Origin: Psychrobacillus sp. INOP01 | GTDB lineage: Bacteria > Bacillota > Bacilli > Bacillales_A > Planococcaceae | Reading direction: 5' to 3' | Length of the DNA stretch: 64,000 nt | NCBI RefSeq assembly: GCF_018140925.1 | Contig: NZ_CP073315.1 | Coordinates: 2,170,001 to 2,234,000, forward strand | Shown here: piece after piece, positions 24,809 to 34,900 of the stretch | Layout of the letters: each line of letters starts with the position of its first letter | How positions within the stretch are numbered: position 1 is the stretch's first letter | Position numbers and translations under genes: made by a program | Notes under the pieces: model-generated | What the model was told of the DNA's origin: nothing | What the model saw: only the letters and a program-made list of their open reading frames with translations | Database searches by the model: none

Positions 24809-24860
24809 CTGATTTCCGCAGGCGGACGCTTCCCGCGGGCGAGAACCGAGCCTCTTGGAA
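24809..24860 (+). repeat. GC-rich dispersed repeat, copy A
   Basis: CTGATTTCCGCAGGCGGACG...CCCGCGGGCGAG matches copies at 41594-41630 (inverted) and 58389-58505. The shared core is GGCGGACGCTTTCCGCGGGC. It sits in an otherwise AT-rich gap of 440 bases between sspF and ispE in which I see no gene. Similar elements are, from memory, common between genes in Bacillaceae. Confidence 0.75.
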
Positions 24861-25071
24861 GTGTGAAAGTAGAAACCCACCATTGTTTTGTCAGAGATTA
24901 TAGAAAAACAATCTCATAGATTATTAATATAGATTATAAATAAGTCTTTGCTTTATTTCTGCTTATAACCTATGTTTTTTACCAATTAGGGGCTACTGTA
25001 TCTCACTTCCGCATTCCTTATGCATTGTGTTAAAATAGGGGACAACATATTTGGGAAAAGGAGCAGATGAA

Positions 25072-25938
25072 ATGTATTACGTAAAAGCACCTGCTAAAAT
25101 AAATCTAACACTAGATGTACTACATAAGCGTCCAGACGGTTACCATGAAGTAGAAATGATTATGACAACAGTGGATTTAGCTGACCGTATAGGATTAGAG
25201 GTAAGAGAAGATGGAGCAATACATATATTATCCGTGGACCGCTTTGTTCCAAATGATCATCGGAATCTAGCATATCAGGCCGCAAAGATTCTGAAGGACA
25301 TCTATCGAGTGAAAAAGGGAGTTTCTATTACAATCGAAAAGAATATTCCTGTAGCGGCTGGACTAGCTGGCGGTAGTAGTGACGCAGCAGCAACTTTAAA
25401 AGGATTAAATATTATTTGGGAATTAGGTCTTTCTTTAGATGAACTTGCTGAGATAGGAACAAAAATTGGCTCCGATGTGGCATTTTGCGTTTACGGAGGA
25501 ACTGCTTTAGCAACAGGTAGAGGAGAGAGGATACAAGAACTTCCTTCTCCAGCCAATTGTTGGATCATCCTTGCGAAGCCGACACTCGGGGTATCGACTG
25601 CAGATATTTATGGTAATCTAAAAGTAAACGAAATAAAACATCCGAACACTGCTCAAATGATCGAATCTATTCAGCAGAAGGACTTTGATCTAATGTGTGC
25701 TTCTGTTGGAAACGTGTTGGAGGATGTAACACTCAAACTATACCCAGAGGTTGCTGGTTTAAAAGAGCAGATGAAAAAATTCGGAGCCGATGCTGTTTTG
25801 ATGAGTGGAAGTGGACCAACTGTGTTTGGGATAGTCGATCAGGAGACGAGAGTACATAGAATATATAATGGTCTCCGTGGATTCTGCGACGAAGTATATG
25901 CAGTCCGTTTAATGGGTGATCGGGAACCGCTTGCTTAA
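25072..25938 (+). CDS. ispE: 4-diphosphocytidyl-2-C-methyl-D-erythritol kinase
   Basis: GHMP kinase of the MEP isoprenoid pathway. [23 protein letters not shown] is the conserved N-terminus (quoted in part: APAKINL, RPDGYHE), [16 protein letters not shown] the ATP loop, and [11 protein letters not shown] the third motif. 288 residues from ATG 25072, which follows AAAAGGAG; the frame runs upstream to a TTG at 25051 that lies over the ribosome binding site. It is followed by purR. Confidence 0.95.
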   Translation: MYYVKAPAKINLTLDVLHKRPDGYHEVEMIMTTVDLADRIGLEVREDGAIHILSVDRFVPNDHRNLAYQAAKILKDIYRVKKGVSITIEKNIPVAAGLAGGSSDAAATLKGLNIIWELGLSLDELAEIGTKIGSDVAFCVYGGTALATGRGERIQELPSPANCWIILAKPTLGVSTADIYGNLKVNEIKHPNTAQMIESIQQKDFDLMCASVGNVLEDVTLKLYPEVAGLKEQMKKFGADAVLMSGSGPTVFGIVDQETRVHRIYNGLRGFCDEVYAVRLMGDREPLA

Positions 25939-25993
25939 ATCCGGATGTTTGTGGTAAGTTTTCTATAAAACATTCGTCTTTGGAGGTGAAGGT

Positions 25994-26845
25994 ATGAAAT
26001 GGAAAAGAAGTGAACGACTTGTAGATATGACACAATATCTTATGGAGCATCCGCATAAATTAATCCCTTTAACATTCTTTGCTTCTTTATATCAATCTGC
26101 TAAATCTTCCATAAGTGAGGATTTGACCATTGTGAAAGAAACATTTGAAGAAAGAGGCAGAGGTGTACTTGTTACTGTTCCAGGTGCAGCCGGTGGAGTC
26201 AAGTTCATTCCAACGATGACAGAAGTAGATGTCTTAGAAATAGCGGAAGATTTGATGGAGCAGCTTTCTAAAGTGGATCGATTATTACCTGGCGGGTATT
26301 TGTATATGACGGACCTGTTAGGAAACCCATCATTGATGAATAAAATCGGTAAAGTATTCGCATCCGCATTTGCTAATGCAAAAATTGATGCCATTATGAC
26401 GGTAGCTACTAAGGGTATACCAATTGCCCATGCTATAGCGAGACATTTAAATGTACCTGTAGTCATTGTGCGAAGAGATAGTAAAGTAACGGAGGGTCCG
26501 ACAGTAAGTATAAATTATGTATCGGGCTCGGCACGACGCATCCAAACGATGGTTCTTTCCAAAAGAAGCATGGAAAAGGGACAACGTGTTTTAATCACTG
26601 ATGACTTCATGAAAGTCGGAGGAACGATTAATGGGATGAAGAGTTTATTAGGGGAATTCAATTGTGAGTTAGCTGGAATTGCTGTATTGGTAGAAGCAGA
26701 GCATCAAGGGGAACAATTGGTAGAAGATTATTTATCTCTAGTTAAGCTTCATGAAGTCAATGAAAAAGATGGTACAATTGCTTTAACACAAGGTAATTAC
26801 TTTGAGAAAGGTGGAAAATTAGATGAAAGCAGTATCAACAACTAA
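25994..26845 (+). CDS. purR: Purine operon repressor
   Basis: PurR of the Bacillus type, not a LacI protein. An N-terminal winged helix ([20 protein letters not shown]) precedes a phosphoribosyltransferase-like domain with the PRPP loop [17 protein letters not shown]. It represses purine genes and releases DNA when PRPP is bound. 283 residues. GGAGGTGAAGGT precedes ATG. It overlaps ridA by 23 bases. Confidence 0.96.
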   Translation: MKWKRSERLVDMTQYLMEHPHKLIPLTFFASLYQSAKSSISEDLTIVKETFEERGRGVLVTVPGAAGGVKFIPTMTEVDVLEIAEDLMEQLSKVDRLLPGGYLYMTDLLGNPSLMNKIGKVFASAFANAKIDAIMTVATKGIPIAHAIARHLNVPVVIVRRDSKVTEGPTVSINYVSGSARRIQTMVLSKRSMEKGQRVLITDDFMKVGGTINGMKSLLGEFNCELAGIAVLVEAEHQGEQLVEDYLSLVKLHEVNEKDGTIALTQGNYFEKGGKLDESSINN

Positions 26846-27194
26846 TGCACCTGCAGCAATCGGTCCATACGTACAAGGAATGATTGTGAATGGAATGTTT
26901 TATAGTTCAGGTCAAATTCCGTTAACTCCTGCAGGAGAAGTAGTGGAAGGCTCTATTACAGAACAGACTGCACAGGTTTTTGCTAATTTAGAGGCAGTAC
27001 TTACAGAAGCAGGCTCGTCATTATCTCAAGTAGTAAAAACATTAGTCTTTTTAAAAGACATGAATGATTTTACTGAATTTAACGAAGCTTATGATAAACA
27101 TTTTGCAGGCCACAAGCCCGCACGTTCTGCAGTAGAAGTTGCAAGACTACCAAAAGATGTAAAGGTAGAAATTGAAGTAATCGCAGTAGTGTAA
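26823..27194 (+). CDS. ridA: RidA family enamine/imine deaminase
   Basis: YabJ, 123 residues. The RidA signature is seen: [16 protein letters not shown], the catalytic-site arginine in [13 protein letters not shown]. It hydrolyses reactive enamines released by PLP enzymes such as IlvA. Its start lies within the end of purR, so expression is coupled; the B. subtilis protein is linked to PurR regulation. Confidence 0.96.
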   Translation: MKAVSTTNAPAAIGPYVQGMIVNGMFYSSGQIPLTPAGEVVEGSITEQTAQVFANLEAVLTEAGSSLSQVVKTLVFLKDMNDFTEFNEAYDKHFAGHKPARSAVEVARLPKDVKVEIEVIAVV

Positions 27195-27310
27195 AAGTTA
27201 GATTAAAGGTGTTTTCTTCGGAGAACGCTTTTTTTATTTGTCTATTTAAAAGATAAAGTTGAAACAAGTAAAATATATTATTAAAATATTAAAAATATTC
27301 TTATTTGAAA

Positions 27311-27337
27311 GAAGGATTTAGGAAGTTTTTGTGGAAT
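27311..27337 (+). promoter_or_regulatory. SigH promoter of spoVG
   Basis: GAAGGATTT (27311-27319) matches RnAGGAWWW at every position, an 11-base spacer follows, and GTGGAAT (27331-27337) matches RnnGAAT at every position. spoVG is the classical SigH-dependent gene in B. subtilis. Confidence 0.85.
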
Positions 27338-27385
27338 AACAAATAGATAGAGATATTTGTAACTTAGAAAAAGGGTGGTGAGAGA

Positions 27386-27673
27386 ATGGAAGTAACGGAC
27401 GTAAGATTACGTAAAGTAGTGACTGATGGCCGTATGAGGGCTATCGCTTCCATTACGTTGGATAACGAGTTTGTTGTGCATGATATTCGAGTAATAGATG
27501 GAAATAATGGTTTGTTTGTAGCGATGCCAAGTAAAAGAACGACAGAAGGTGAATTTAGAGATATTGCTCACCCGATTAACGTGGGAACGCGCACGAAAAT
27601 CCAAGAAGCTATCCTTTATGCTTATCATTTAAGTAGTGAGGTTGAAGAAAAAATTGGTGAGCCAACTGTATAA
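27386..27673 (+). CDS. spoVG: Septation/RNA-binding regulator SpoVG
   Basis: 95 residues. [20 protein letters not shown], then [20 protein letters not shown], is the SpoVG core; the protein is very conserved across Bacillota. In B. subtilis it acts at the asymmetric septum stage; in Listeria and Staphylococcus it binds nucleic acid. GGTGGTGAGAGA precedes the ATG. A SigH promoter lies about 50 bases upstream and a terminator follows. Confidence 0.97.
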   Translation: MEVTDVRLRKVVTDGRMRAIASITLDNEFVVHDIRVIDGNNGLFVAMPSKRTTEGEFRDIAHPINVGTRTKIQEAILYAYHLSSEVEEKIGEPTV

Positions 27674-27682
27674 CGGGAAAGT

Positions 27683-27716
27683 AAAAACCATTTCTTAAAG
27701 GGAGATGGTTTTTTTG
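27683..27716 (+). terminator. Terminator of spoVG
   Basis: AAAACCATTTC pairs with GAGATGGTTTT (one mismatch region), then TTTTT. Confidence 0.75.
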
Positions 27717-27857
27717 TTGTGTAATAAAAGGGAAATTTTAACACCTGAAAAACATCGTTTTCCTTGAACTTCAGAAAAACAAGGATAATTTAGCCGATTC
27801 TTCAAGAAATTCACCTATATTACTTGTTTTGTCATGTATTTGTCAAGAGATATTTCC

Positions 27858-27886
27858 TTGAAATCTCGCCTCATTTCGGCTATAGT
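27858..27886 (+). promoter_or_regulatory. SigA promoter of glmU
   Basis: -35 TTGAAA (27858-27863), 17 bp, -10 TATAGT (27881-27886). Confidence 0.7.
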
Positions 27887-27924
27887 CAAAAGAGTAAATT
27901 AGCCCACTGGAGGGAACTTGAAAA

Positions 27925-29295
27925 ATGACAAATACTTATGCGGTTGTATTAGCTGCCGGTAAAGGTACACGTATGAAGTCTAGTTTATATAAAGTATTAC
28001 ATCCTGTATGTGGGAAGCCAATGGTAGAACATGTTGTAGCAAACATGGAACAACTTGGCGTAGAAAAAATCGTTACAATCGTAGGACACGGAGCAGAAGA
28101 TGTACAACGTGGACTGGGAACGAGAAGTGAATATGCTCTTCAAGAAGAACAGTTAGGAACAGCTCATGCTGTTTTACAGGCGGAAGAAGTGCTGAAAAAC
28201 TTAACTGGAACGACTATTGTTATCTGTGGAGATACCCCACTTATAACGCCAAAAACAATGAATGATTTGTTAGAACACCATAACTCAACGGGGGCAAAAG
28301 CGACAATTTTAACAGCAATTGCCGAGAATCCAACTGGTTACGGTAGAGTTATTCGTTCTATAGGTGGTAGTGTTCAAAGTATTGTAGAACAAAAAGATGC
28401 TTCTGCAGAGGAACAACTTGTACGTGAGATTAACTCAGGGACATATTGTTTTGACAATGAAGCACTATTTAAATCATTAAAGCTAGTTAATAATAATAAT
28501 GCACAAGGCGAATACTATTTGCCAGATGTTATTGAAATCTTACAAAAAGAAAACGAAATTATCTCAGCATATGCTGCAAATGACTTCGAAGAAATATTAG
28601 GCGTGAATGATCGCATTGCTTTATCTCAAGCAGAAGAGACTATGCGTTTTCGTATTGCAAGGCACCATATGCGTGAAGGCGTTTCAATCATTGATCCTAG
28701 AAATACATATATCAGTAGTGAAGCTGTAATTGGAGCAGATACAGTTATTCAACCTGGAGTTATCATTGAAGGCAAAACAATAATTGGCATGAACTGTACG
28801 ATTGGTCCGAATAGCCACATCGTATCTAGTATTATTGGTGATGAAACAACCATACACTCGTCAGTTATATTATCCAGCGAAGTTGGTAATCATACCTCAA
28901 TTGGTCCGTTTGCCCATATTCGACCACAATCTGATGTTGGAGATGACGTGAAGATCGGTAACTTTGTAGAAGTGAAAAAGTCAACAGTAGGCAACGGAAG
29001 TAAAATCTCTCACTTAAGCTATATGGGTGATGCTTCGATTGGAACTAATGTCAATGTTGGTTGTGGAACAATTACAGTGAATTATGATGGAAAAAATAAA
29101 TTTATCACAACAATCGAGGACGATGCATTTGTCGGTTGTAATTCTAACTTAATAGCACCAGTAACTATTGGTAAAAAAGCTTATGTGGCAGCTGGGTCAA
29201 CTATTACAAAAGATGTACCTGGTGAAGCACTTGCAATTGCAAGAGCGCGACAAGAGAACAAAGATGGCTACGTGAACAAACTAAATATAAAATAA
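27925..29295 (+). CDS. glmU: Bifunctional GlcNAc-1-P uridyltransferase / GlcN-1-P acetyltransferase
   Basis: Makes UDP-GlcNAc for peptidoglycan and teichoic acids. The N-terminal pyrophosphorylase has [19 protein letters not shown] and the C-terminal left-handed beta helix shows hexapeptide repeats from about residue 250 ([20 protein letters not shown]) to [11 protein letters not shown]. 456 residues, normal for the family. GGAGGGAACTTG precedes ATG. It is 22 bases before prs, with which it likely shares a message. Confidence 0.97.
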   Translation: MTNTYAVVLAAGKGTRMKSSLYKVLHPVCGKPMVEHVVANMEQLGVEKIVTIVGHGAEDVQRGLGTRSEYALQEEQLGTAHAVLQAEEVLKNLTGTTIVICGDTPLITPKTMNDLLEHHNSTGAKATILTAIAENPTGYGRVIRSIGGSVQSIVEQKDASAEEQLVREINSGTYCFDNEALFKSLKLVNNNNAQGEYYLPDVIEILQKENEIISAYAANDFEEILGVNDRIALSQAEETMRFRIARHHMREGVSIIDPRNTYISSEAVIGADTVIQPGVIIEGKTIIGMNCTIGPNSHIVSSIIGDETTIHSSVILSSEVGNHTSIGPFAHIRPQSDVGDDVKIGNFVEVKKSTVGNGSKISHLSYMGDASIGTNVNVGCGTITVNYDGKNKFITTIEDDAFVGCNSNLIAPVTIGKKAYVAAGSTITKDVPGEALAIARARQENKDGYVNKLNIK

Positions 29296-29317
29296 CCTAT
29301 TATCCAGGAGGACTATC

Positions 29318-30277
29318 ATGCCAGAACAATATGCAAATTCGAAGTTGAAAATCTTTACACTAAATTCCAATAAGGAATTAGCAGAAGAAATCGCAAAAGA
29401 AGTAGGAGTACCTCTAGGTAAAAGTACAGTTACTAGATTTAGTGATGGTGAAGTACAGATCAATATCGAAGAAAGTATTCGTGGATGCGATGTATTCATT
29501 GTTCAATCAACTTCAGGTCCTGTAAACGAACATATTATGGAATTATTAATAATGCTTGATGCACTAAAACGTGCCTCAGCTCGTACAATTAGTGTAGTAA
29601 TCCCTTATTACGGATATGCACGTCAAGACAGAAAAGCACGTGCTCGTGAACCAATCACAGCTAAACTTGTAGCAGACTTATTAACAACTGCGGGTGCAAC
29701 TCGTGCAATCGTTCTTGATCTACATGCTCCTCAAATTCAAGGATTCTTTAATATTCCAATAGATCATTTAGTTGCTGCTCCAATATTATCCGATTACTTC
29801 TTAGGTAAAAACTTTGATCCTGCCGAGTTAGTTATAGTTTCTCCTGATCATGGTGGAGTAACACGTGCCCGTAAAATGGCAGATCGTTTAAAAGCACCAA
29901 TCGCAATTATTGATAAACGTCGTCCACGTCCAAATGTGGCAGAGGTTATGAACATCGTAGGTAACGTAGAAGGAAAAACGGCTATTTTAATCGACGATAT
30001 TATTGATACAGCTGGAACAATCTCCATCGCAGCAGCGGCATTGATGGAAAGTGGAGCAAAAGAAGTTTATGCTTGCTGTACGCACCCAGTGTTATCTGGT
30101 CCGGCAATTGAACGTATTGATAACTCAGTTATTAAAGAGCTAGTGATTACAAACTCTATTCAATTAGCTGACGATAAAATGTCACCAAAGATTAAAGAAT
30201 TGTCTGTTGCTAAATTATTGGGTGATGCAATTGTACGAGTTTTCGAAGAGAAATCAGTTAGTACATTATTTGATTGA
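29318..30277 (+). CDS. prs: Ribose-phosphate pyrophosphokinase
   Basis: Makes PRPP for nucleotides, His and Trp. 319 residues, class I. The start [20 protein letters not shown], the [10 protein letters not shown] segment, the catalytic RQDRKAR loop and the PRPP-binding [13 protein letters not shown] are all present. CAGGAGGACTATC precedes ATG. PRPP is also the ligand of PurR encoded nearby. Confidence 0.98.
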   Translation: MPEQYANSKLKIFTLNSNKELAEEIAKEVGVPLGKSTVTRFSDGEVQINIEESIRGCDVFIVQSTSGPVNEHIMELLIMLDALKRASARTISVVIPYYGYARQDRKARAREPITAKLVADLLTTAGATRAIVLDLHAPQIQGFFNIPIDHLVAAPILSDYFLGKNFDPAELVIVSPDHGGVTRARKMADRLKAPIAIIDKRRPRPNVAEVMNIVGNVEGKTAILIDDIIDTAGTISIAAAALMESGAKEVYACCTHPVLSGPAIERIDNSVIKELVITNSIQLADDKMSPKIKELSVAKLLGDAIVRVFEEKSVSTLFD

Positions 30278-30287
30278 TCTTTAAAAT

Positions 30288-30313
30288 GTTTGAATTCTTC
30301 TGAAGATGGGTAT
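30288..30313 (+). promoter_or_regulatory. SigB promoter of rplY/ctc
   Basis: GTTTGA (30288-30293) differs from the SigB -35 GTTTAA at one position; a 14-base spacer precedes GGGTAT (30308-30313), the full SigB -10 consensus. ctc is the classical SigB gene in B. subtilis. The box covers the first ATG-like codon of the long frame (30306), so translation must begin later. Confidence 0.8.
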
Positions 30314-30353
30314 TTATATTTATAGAACGCACTTCGGGAGGATGGAGAATATT

Positions 30354-30956
30354 ATGAGCACAGTTGTAAAAACACAAAAACGTGATAAAAAAGAGAATGC
30401 AAAACTTCGAAACAGTGGGTTTATCCCAGCGATTGTATACGGCTTTGAAATAGAATCCCAGTCCATTGCAGTTAATGAAAAGGATTTTACAAAAACACTT
30501 CGCGAGGTCGGTCGTAATGGTGTCATGAAGCTTGATGTTGATGGTAAATCAGTAAACGTTGTGTTGAGTGATTATCAGATGAATATTCTAAAAGGACAAA
30601 TGATTCATGCTGACTTTTTAGCGATCAATATGAAGGAAGAGTTAGAAGTAAATGTTGCAGTTAACGTGATGGGAGATTCAGTTGGCGTTTCAGAGGGCGG
30701 CATGCTACAACAGCCAAATCGTGAAGTTACTATTACAGTGAAACCTTCAGATATCCCTGATAGTATTGATATTGATGTATCTGGCATGGCTATCGGAGAT
30801 ACATTGACCGTAGCAGATGTTCGAGACAAAGTTAATTATCCAATAACGAACGAAGATGACTATACATTGGTTACAGTATCAGCACCTCGAGTGGAAGAAG
30901 AAACTGAGGAGTCTGAGTCTGAGTCAGAGACTGAAGAAACAACAACAGAAGAATAA
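30354..30956 (+). CDS. rplY: 50S ribosomal protein L25/general stress protein Ctc
   Basis: Binds 5S rRNA; stress-induced in Bacillus. 200 residues: L25 domain (QKRDKKENAKLRNSGFIPAIVYG) and a C-terminal TL5-like domain with ISKPSDIPDSIDIDV-type sequence (VKPSDIPDSIDIDV), ending in a very acidic tail rich in ESE/EET repeats. The frame extends to 30306, but that lies in the SigB promoter; ATG 30354 behind GGGAGGATGGAG is chosen. Confidence 0.94.
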   Translation: MSTVVKTQKRDKKENAKLRNSGFIPAIVYGFEIESQSIAVNEKDFTKTLREVGRNGVMKLDVDGKSVNVVLSDYQMNILKGQMIHADFLAINMKEELEVNVAVNVMGDSVGVSEGGMLQQPNREVTITVKPSDIPDSIDIDVSGMAIGDTLTVADVRDKVNYPITNEDDYTLVTVSAPRVEEETEESESESETEETTTEE

Positions 30957-30960
30957 TAAA

Positions 30961-30998
30961 ACAAAAGAGGTTGTCCTAAGGCAACCTCTTTTGTTTTG
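30961..30998 (+). terminator. Terminator of rplY
   Basis: ACAAAAGAGGTTG/CAACCTCTTTTGT stem, then TTTTG. Confidence 0.88.
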
Positions 30999-31045
30999 AA
31001 TATGGTAAAATTAATAAAAAATTGTAATAAAGGAATGGAACGAAA

Positions 31046-31609
31046 ATGAAAATTATCGTTGGTCTTGGAAATCCTGGAAAACAATATGAAGCTACTCGCC
31101 ATAATATTGGGTTTCATGTAATTGATGAACTTTCTAAACGATTAAATATACCACTTACACAGTCTAAATTTAATGGAATGTACGGCATTGGTCATATTGG
31201 TGCTGAAAAGGTTATGCTTTTAAAACCATTAACGTATATGAACCTTTCTGGTGAATGTATTATACCTCTGATGGATTACTACGATGTGAATGATGATGAA
31301 ATAGTCGTTATTTATGATGATTTAGACTTACAGGTCGGTAAATTACGTCTACGTCAAAAAGGTAGTGCAGGTGGACATAATGGTATTAAATCGATCATCC
31401 AACACTTAGGTTCGCAGGAATTTAATCGAATCCGTATTGGCGTGGATCGTCCTAACAATGGGATGAAGGTTCCCGACTATGTTCTATCCAAATTTAATGA
31501 TGATGAAAAAATAGAAATCATACAAGCGGTGAAAAATAGTGCTGACGCTTGCGAAGATTGGTTTGTAAAAAAATTTTTAGATGTAATGAATACATACAAT
31601 GGTGCATAA
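31046..31609 (+). CDS. pth: Peptidyl-tRNA hydrolase
   Basis: Recycles peptidyl-tRNA (SpoVC in B. subtilis). 187 residues. [18 protein letters not shown] contains the catalytic His and the Asn and Tyr of the site; [16 protein letters not shown] (catalytic Asp) and [11 protein letters not shown] follow. A -10-like TGGTAAAAT lies upstream at about 31004-31012. It is three bases before the fin frame. Confidence 0.97.
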   Translation: MKIIVGLGNPGKQYEATRHNIGFHVIDELSKRLNIPLTQSKFNGMYGIGHIGAEKVMLLKPLTYMNLSGECIIPLMDYYDVNDDEIVVIYDDLDLQVGKLRLRQKGSAGGHNGIKSIIQHLGSQEFNRIRIGVDRPNNGMKVPDYVLSKFNDDEKIEIIQAVKNSADACEDWFVKKFLDVMNTYNGA

Positions 31610-31651
31610 AAAGTGAAGAAAAGGTCTATACTTCCTAAAAAGGAGGTTTTA

Positions 31652-31888
31652 ATGGCCATGCCAATTCGTTATAAATGTCGCCATTGTGAAACAGAGATTG
31701 GGCAGTTGCCATTTGATCGCATAGATGACCAGTTTTTACAAAAACATGAGATTACCCAAGAAGAACAACATATATATATTGAAAATGGAGCAGAAGGAGA
31801 CTACACTGTGCAGTGTATTTGTGAAGAGTGTCAGGATTCCCTTCAAAAGTTTCCAAATTACTATGCGTTAAAAAAGTGGATACAGTAA
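31652..31888 (+). CDS. fin: Anti-sigma-F factor Fin
   Basis: Fin (YabK) inhibits SigF and helps the switch to SigG in the forespore. 78 residues with two zinc-binding pairs: YKCRHCETEIG and CICEECQ. ATG 31652 follows AAAAAGGAGG; the frame runs upstream to 31613 but without a better start. GCATA at 31604 and GGTCTATACT at 31623 are a weak SigF/SigG-like pair. The pth-fin-mfd-spoVT order is conserved. Confidence 0.9.
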   Translation: MAMPIRYKCRHCETEIGQLPFDRIDDQFLQKHEITQEEQHIYIENGAEGDYTVQCICEECQDSLQKFPNYYALKKWIQ

Positions 31889-31890
31889 AT

Positions 31891-31923
31891 GCTTTGGCAC
31901 GTTTTCGTGCACAAAGCCTTTTT
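31891..31923 (+). terminator. Terminator of fin
   Basis: GCTTTGGCACG/CGTGCACAAAGC imperfect stem, TTTT loop region, then CTTTTTC. Confidence 0.7.
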
Positions 31924-31946
31924 CTATTTAGATTGGGGGTACACAG

Positions 31947-34900
31947 ATGGAACCTTTAAGTAATTTATTGCTCGAAGATACACAAATACAAAAGCTAGTA
32001 AAAGAGTTGGAGAGTGGTAGTGACCAACAGCTAATAACCGGCCTTACTTCTAGTGCAAGAGCTGTATTTACCAACATGCTATATAAAACACGACAGCGAG
32101 CTATACTGATTGTAACGCCTAACCTACTACATGCTCAAAAACTGACCGAGGATTTAGTAAAACTAATTGGTGAGGACCTTGTCCGTCTATATCCCGCTGA
32201 TGAGCTAATTGCAGCTGATATATCTATTACTAGTCCAGAACTTCGCGCACAAAGACTAGAAGCATTAGATCACATGTTAACGCATGATAATGGTGTTTAT
32301 ATTGTTCCAATTGCAGGTCTTAAAAAACATATGCCGACTAAAAAGGACTGGCAAGCTAGCAGCATTTCTATTACGGAAGGTGAAGAAGTTAGCTTAGATT
32401 CTTTTTTACAAAGACTAGTGAATATGGGATATGTACGCCAGCCAATGGTTACTGCCCCTGGAGAATTCGCTTTGCGAGGCGGAATTATCGATATCTATCC
32501 ACTATATCTAGAAAACCCTATTCGTATAGAACTATTTGATACAGAAGTGGACTCTATTCGTACATTTTCTGCAGAAGATCAGCGTTCGTTAGAAAAACGG
32601 AAAGATATACGAATTCTACCGGCAACCGAATACGTGCTAACTGAAGAAAAGAAACTTCTATTAGCTCATAAATTGGAAGAAGCATTAGCGGAGAGTTTAG
32701 AAAAAGTTAAAATTCCGGAAGTGAAGGATCTTTTCTATCAAAATATTCAACAAGATATCGAGCTTTTAAAGCAAGGCGAGCAACCAAAAGAATATATGAA
32801 GTATGTCTCTTTATTGGAAGAGAATAATAGTTTTTTAGGAAACTATTTTAACGAAAATGGAATGGTTTTATTTGACGAGCTTGGAAGAATTCAAGAAGTG
32901 ACAGAAACTTTGGAAAGAGAAGAAAATGATTGGATCCTTTCTTTGTTAGAAGAAGGAAAAACTGTACATCGTGTAAAACCTTCTTTTAGTCTGAAAGAAA
33001 TTATTCAGATGTTTTCCAATGAAAAGCTGTATTTTTCGTTGTTTTCTCGTACTTTTTCTGGAATTACGATTAAAAAGAATATTAGTTTTTCTTGTAAACC
33101 GATGCAAAACTTCCATGGCCAAATGCATTTATTGAAAAATGAAATAGAACGATTTACCCAAGGAAAGTTTCGCTTATTTATACTTGCAGATGGCAAAGAC
33201 CGTATCCAAAAAATACATGCAGTATTAGAAGATTACGAGATTACTTCGCAAATTGGTGCTTCTGCTAGTGATATGAAATCACCTGGTATTTTTATCGTGG
33301 AGGGTGATTTAGAAGCTGGTTTTGAACTTCCATTACAACGAATAGCTGTTATTACCGATTCCGAGCTGTTTAAACAAAGGCATAAGAAAAAAGCGAGAGC
33401 CCAGAAGGTAACGAATGCTGAGCGTATTAAAAGTTACTCCGAGATTAAACCTGGAGATAATGTTGTACATATACACCATGGTATTGGGAAATATATTGGA
33501 ATTGAAACGTTGCATGTTAATGGAATTCATAAAGACTATCTTCATATTCGGTATCGTGGCGAGGATAAATTATTTGTTCCCGTCGATCAAATAGATCTCA
33601 TTCAAAAATATGTTGCGTCTGGTGAAAAAGATCCAAAGCTACACAAACTGGGCGGAGCAGATTGGAAGAAGACCAAAACAAAGGTTTCAGCAGCAGTTCA
33701 AGATATTGCTGATGAGTTAATAAAGTTATACGCAAAAAGAGAAGCGGAAGTCGGATATGCGTTTGAACCAGATAGTGAAATGCAGCAGTCCTTTGAAGCG
33801 GCATTTCCATATGAGGAAACGGATGATCAGCTCCGGACTATTCAAGAAGTGAAAAAAGATATGGAAAAGGCTAGACCTATGGATCGTCTTGTATGTGGAG
33901 ACGTAGGTTACGGTAAAACCGAAGTAGCAATACGTGCAGCATTTAAAGCTGTCATGGAAGGAAAGCAAGTGGCCTTTCTCTGTCCGACAACTATATTGGC
34001 ACAGCAACATTATGAAACAATGATAGAGCGCTTTCAAGATTTTCCGATTGAAGTAGGCCTACTAAGCCGTTTTCGTAACAAAAAACAACAAAGTGAAACG
34101 ATTAATGGGTTGAAAAAAGGATTAGTTGATGTAGTAGTAGGTACACATCGAATTCTATCCAAAGATGTGGAGTACCATGATTTAGGTCTTCTCGTTGTGG
34201 ATGAGGAACAACGATTTGGTGTAAAACATAAAGAACGGATCAAGCAGCTAAAGACAAATGTAGATGTCATGACTTTAACAGCTACACCTATCCCTCGTAC
34301 ATTGCATATGTCGATGATTGGAGTACGTGACTTATCTGTCATTGAAACCCCTCCTAAAAACCGTTTTCCAGTACAAACCTATGTGATGGAACATAATGGT
34401 GCACTTGTCCGTGAAGCAATTGAAAGAGAACTAGCACGTGGAGGACAGGCATTTTATCTATACAATCGGGTGGAAGACATTACGAGAAAAGTGGATGAAA
34501 TACAAATGTTAGTTCCGACTGCTAGAGTGGGGTTTGCGCATGGTCAAATGAGTGAAACGGAGTTAGAGTCCATTATTATCAGCTTTATAGAAGGAGAATA
34601 CGATGTTTTAGTGACTACGACTATTATCGAAACAGGTATCGATATTCCAAATGTAAACACACTTATAATTCAAGATGCAGATAAAATGGGACTATCACAA
34701 TTATATCAATTACGAGGTCGTGTAGGACGTTCCAATCGTGTTGCTTATGCTTATTTAATGCATCAAAGAGACAAGGTGTTGACAGATGTTGCAGAAAAAA
34801 GATTGCAGGCCGTTAAAGAATTTACAGAGCTTGGCTCTGGATTTAAGATCGCCATGCGAGACTTGTCTATACGAGGTGCCGGAAACTTATTGGGCTCCCA

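Noticed and set aside
24632-25071. A gene in the sspF-ispE gap
   Set aside because: No frame with a ribosome binding site; the gap holds a terminator, one GC-rich repeat and AT-rich DNA.
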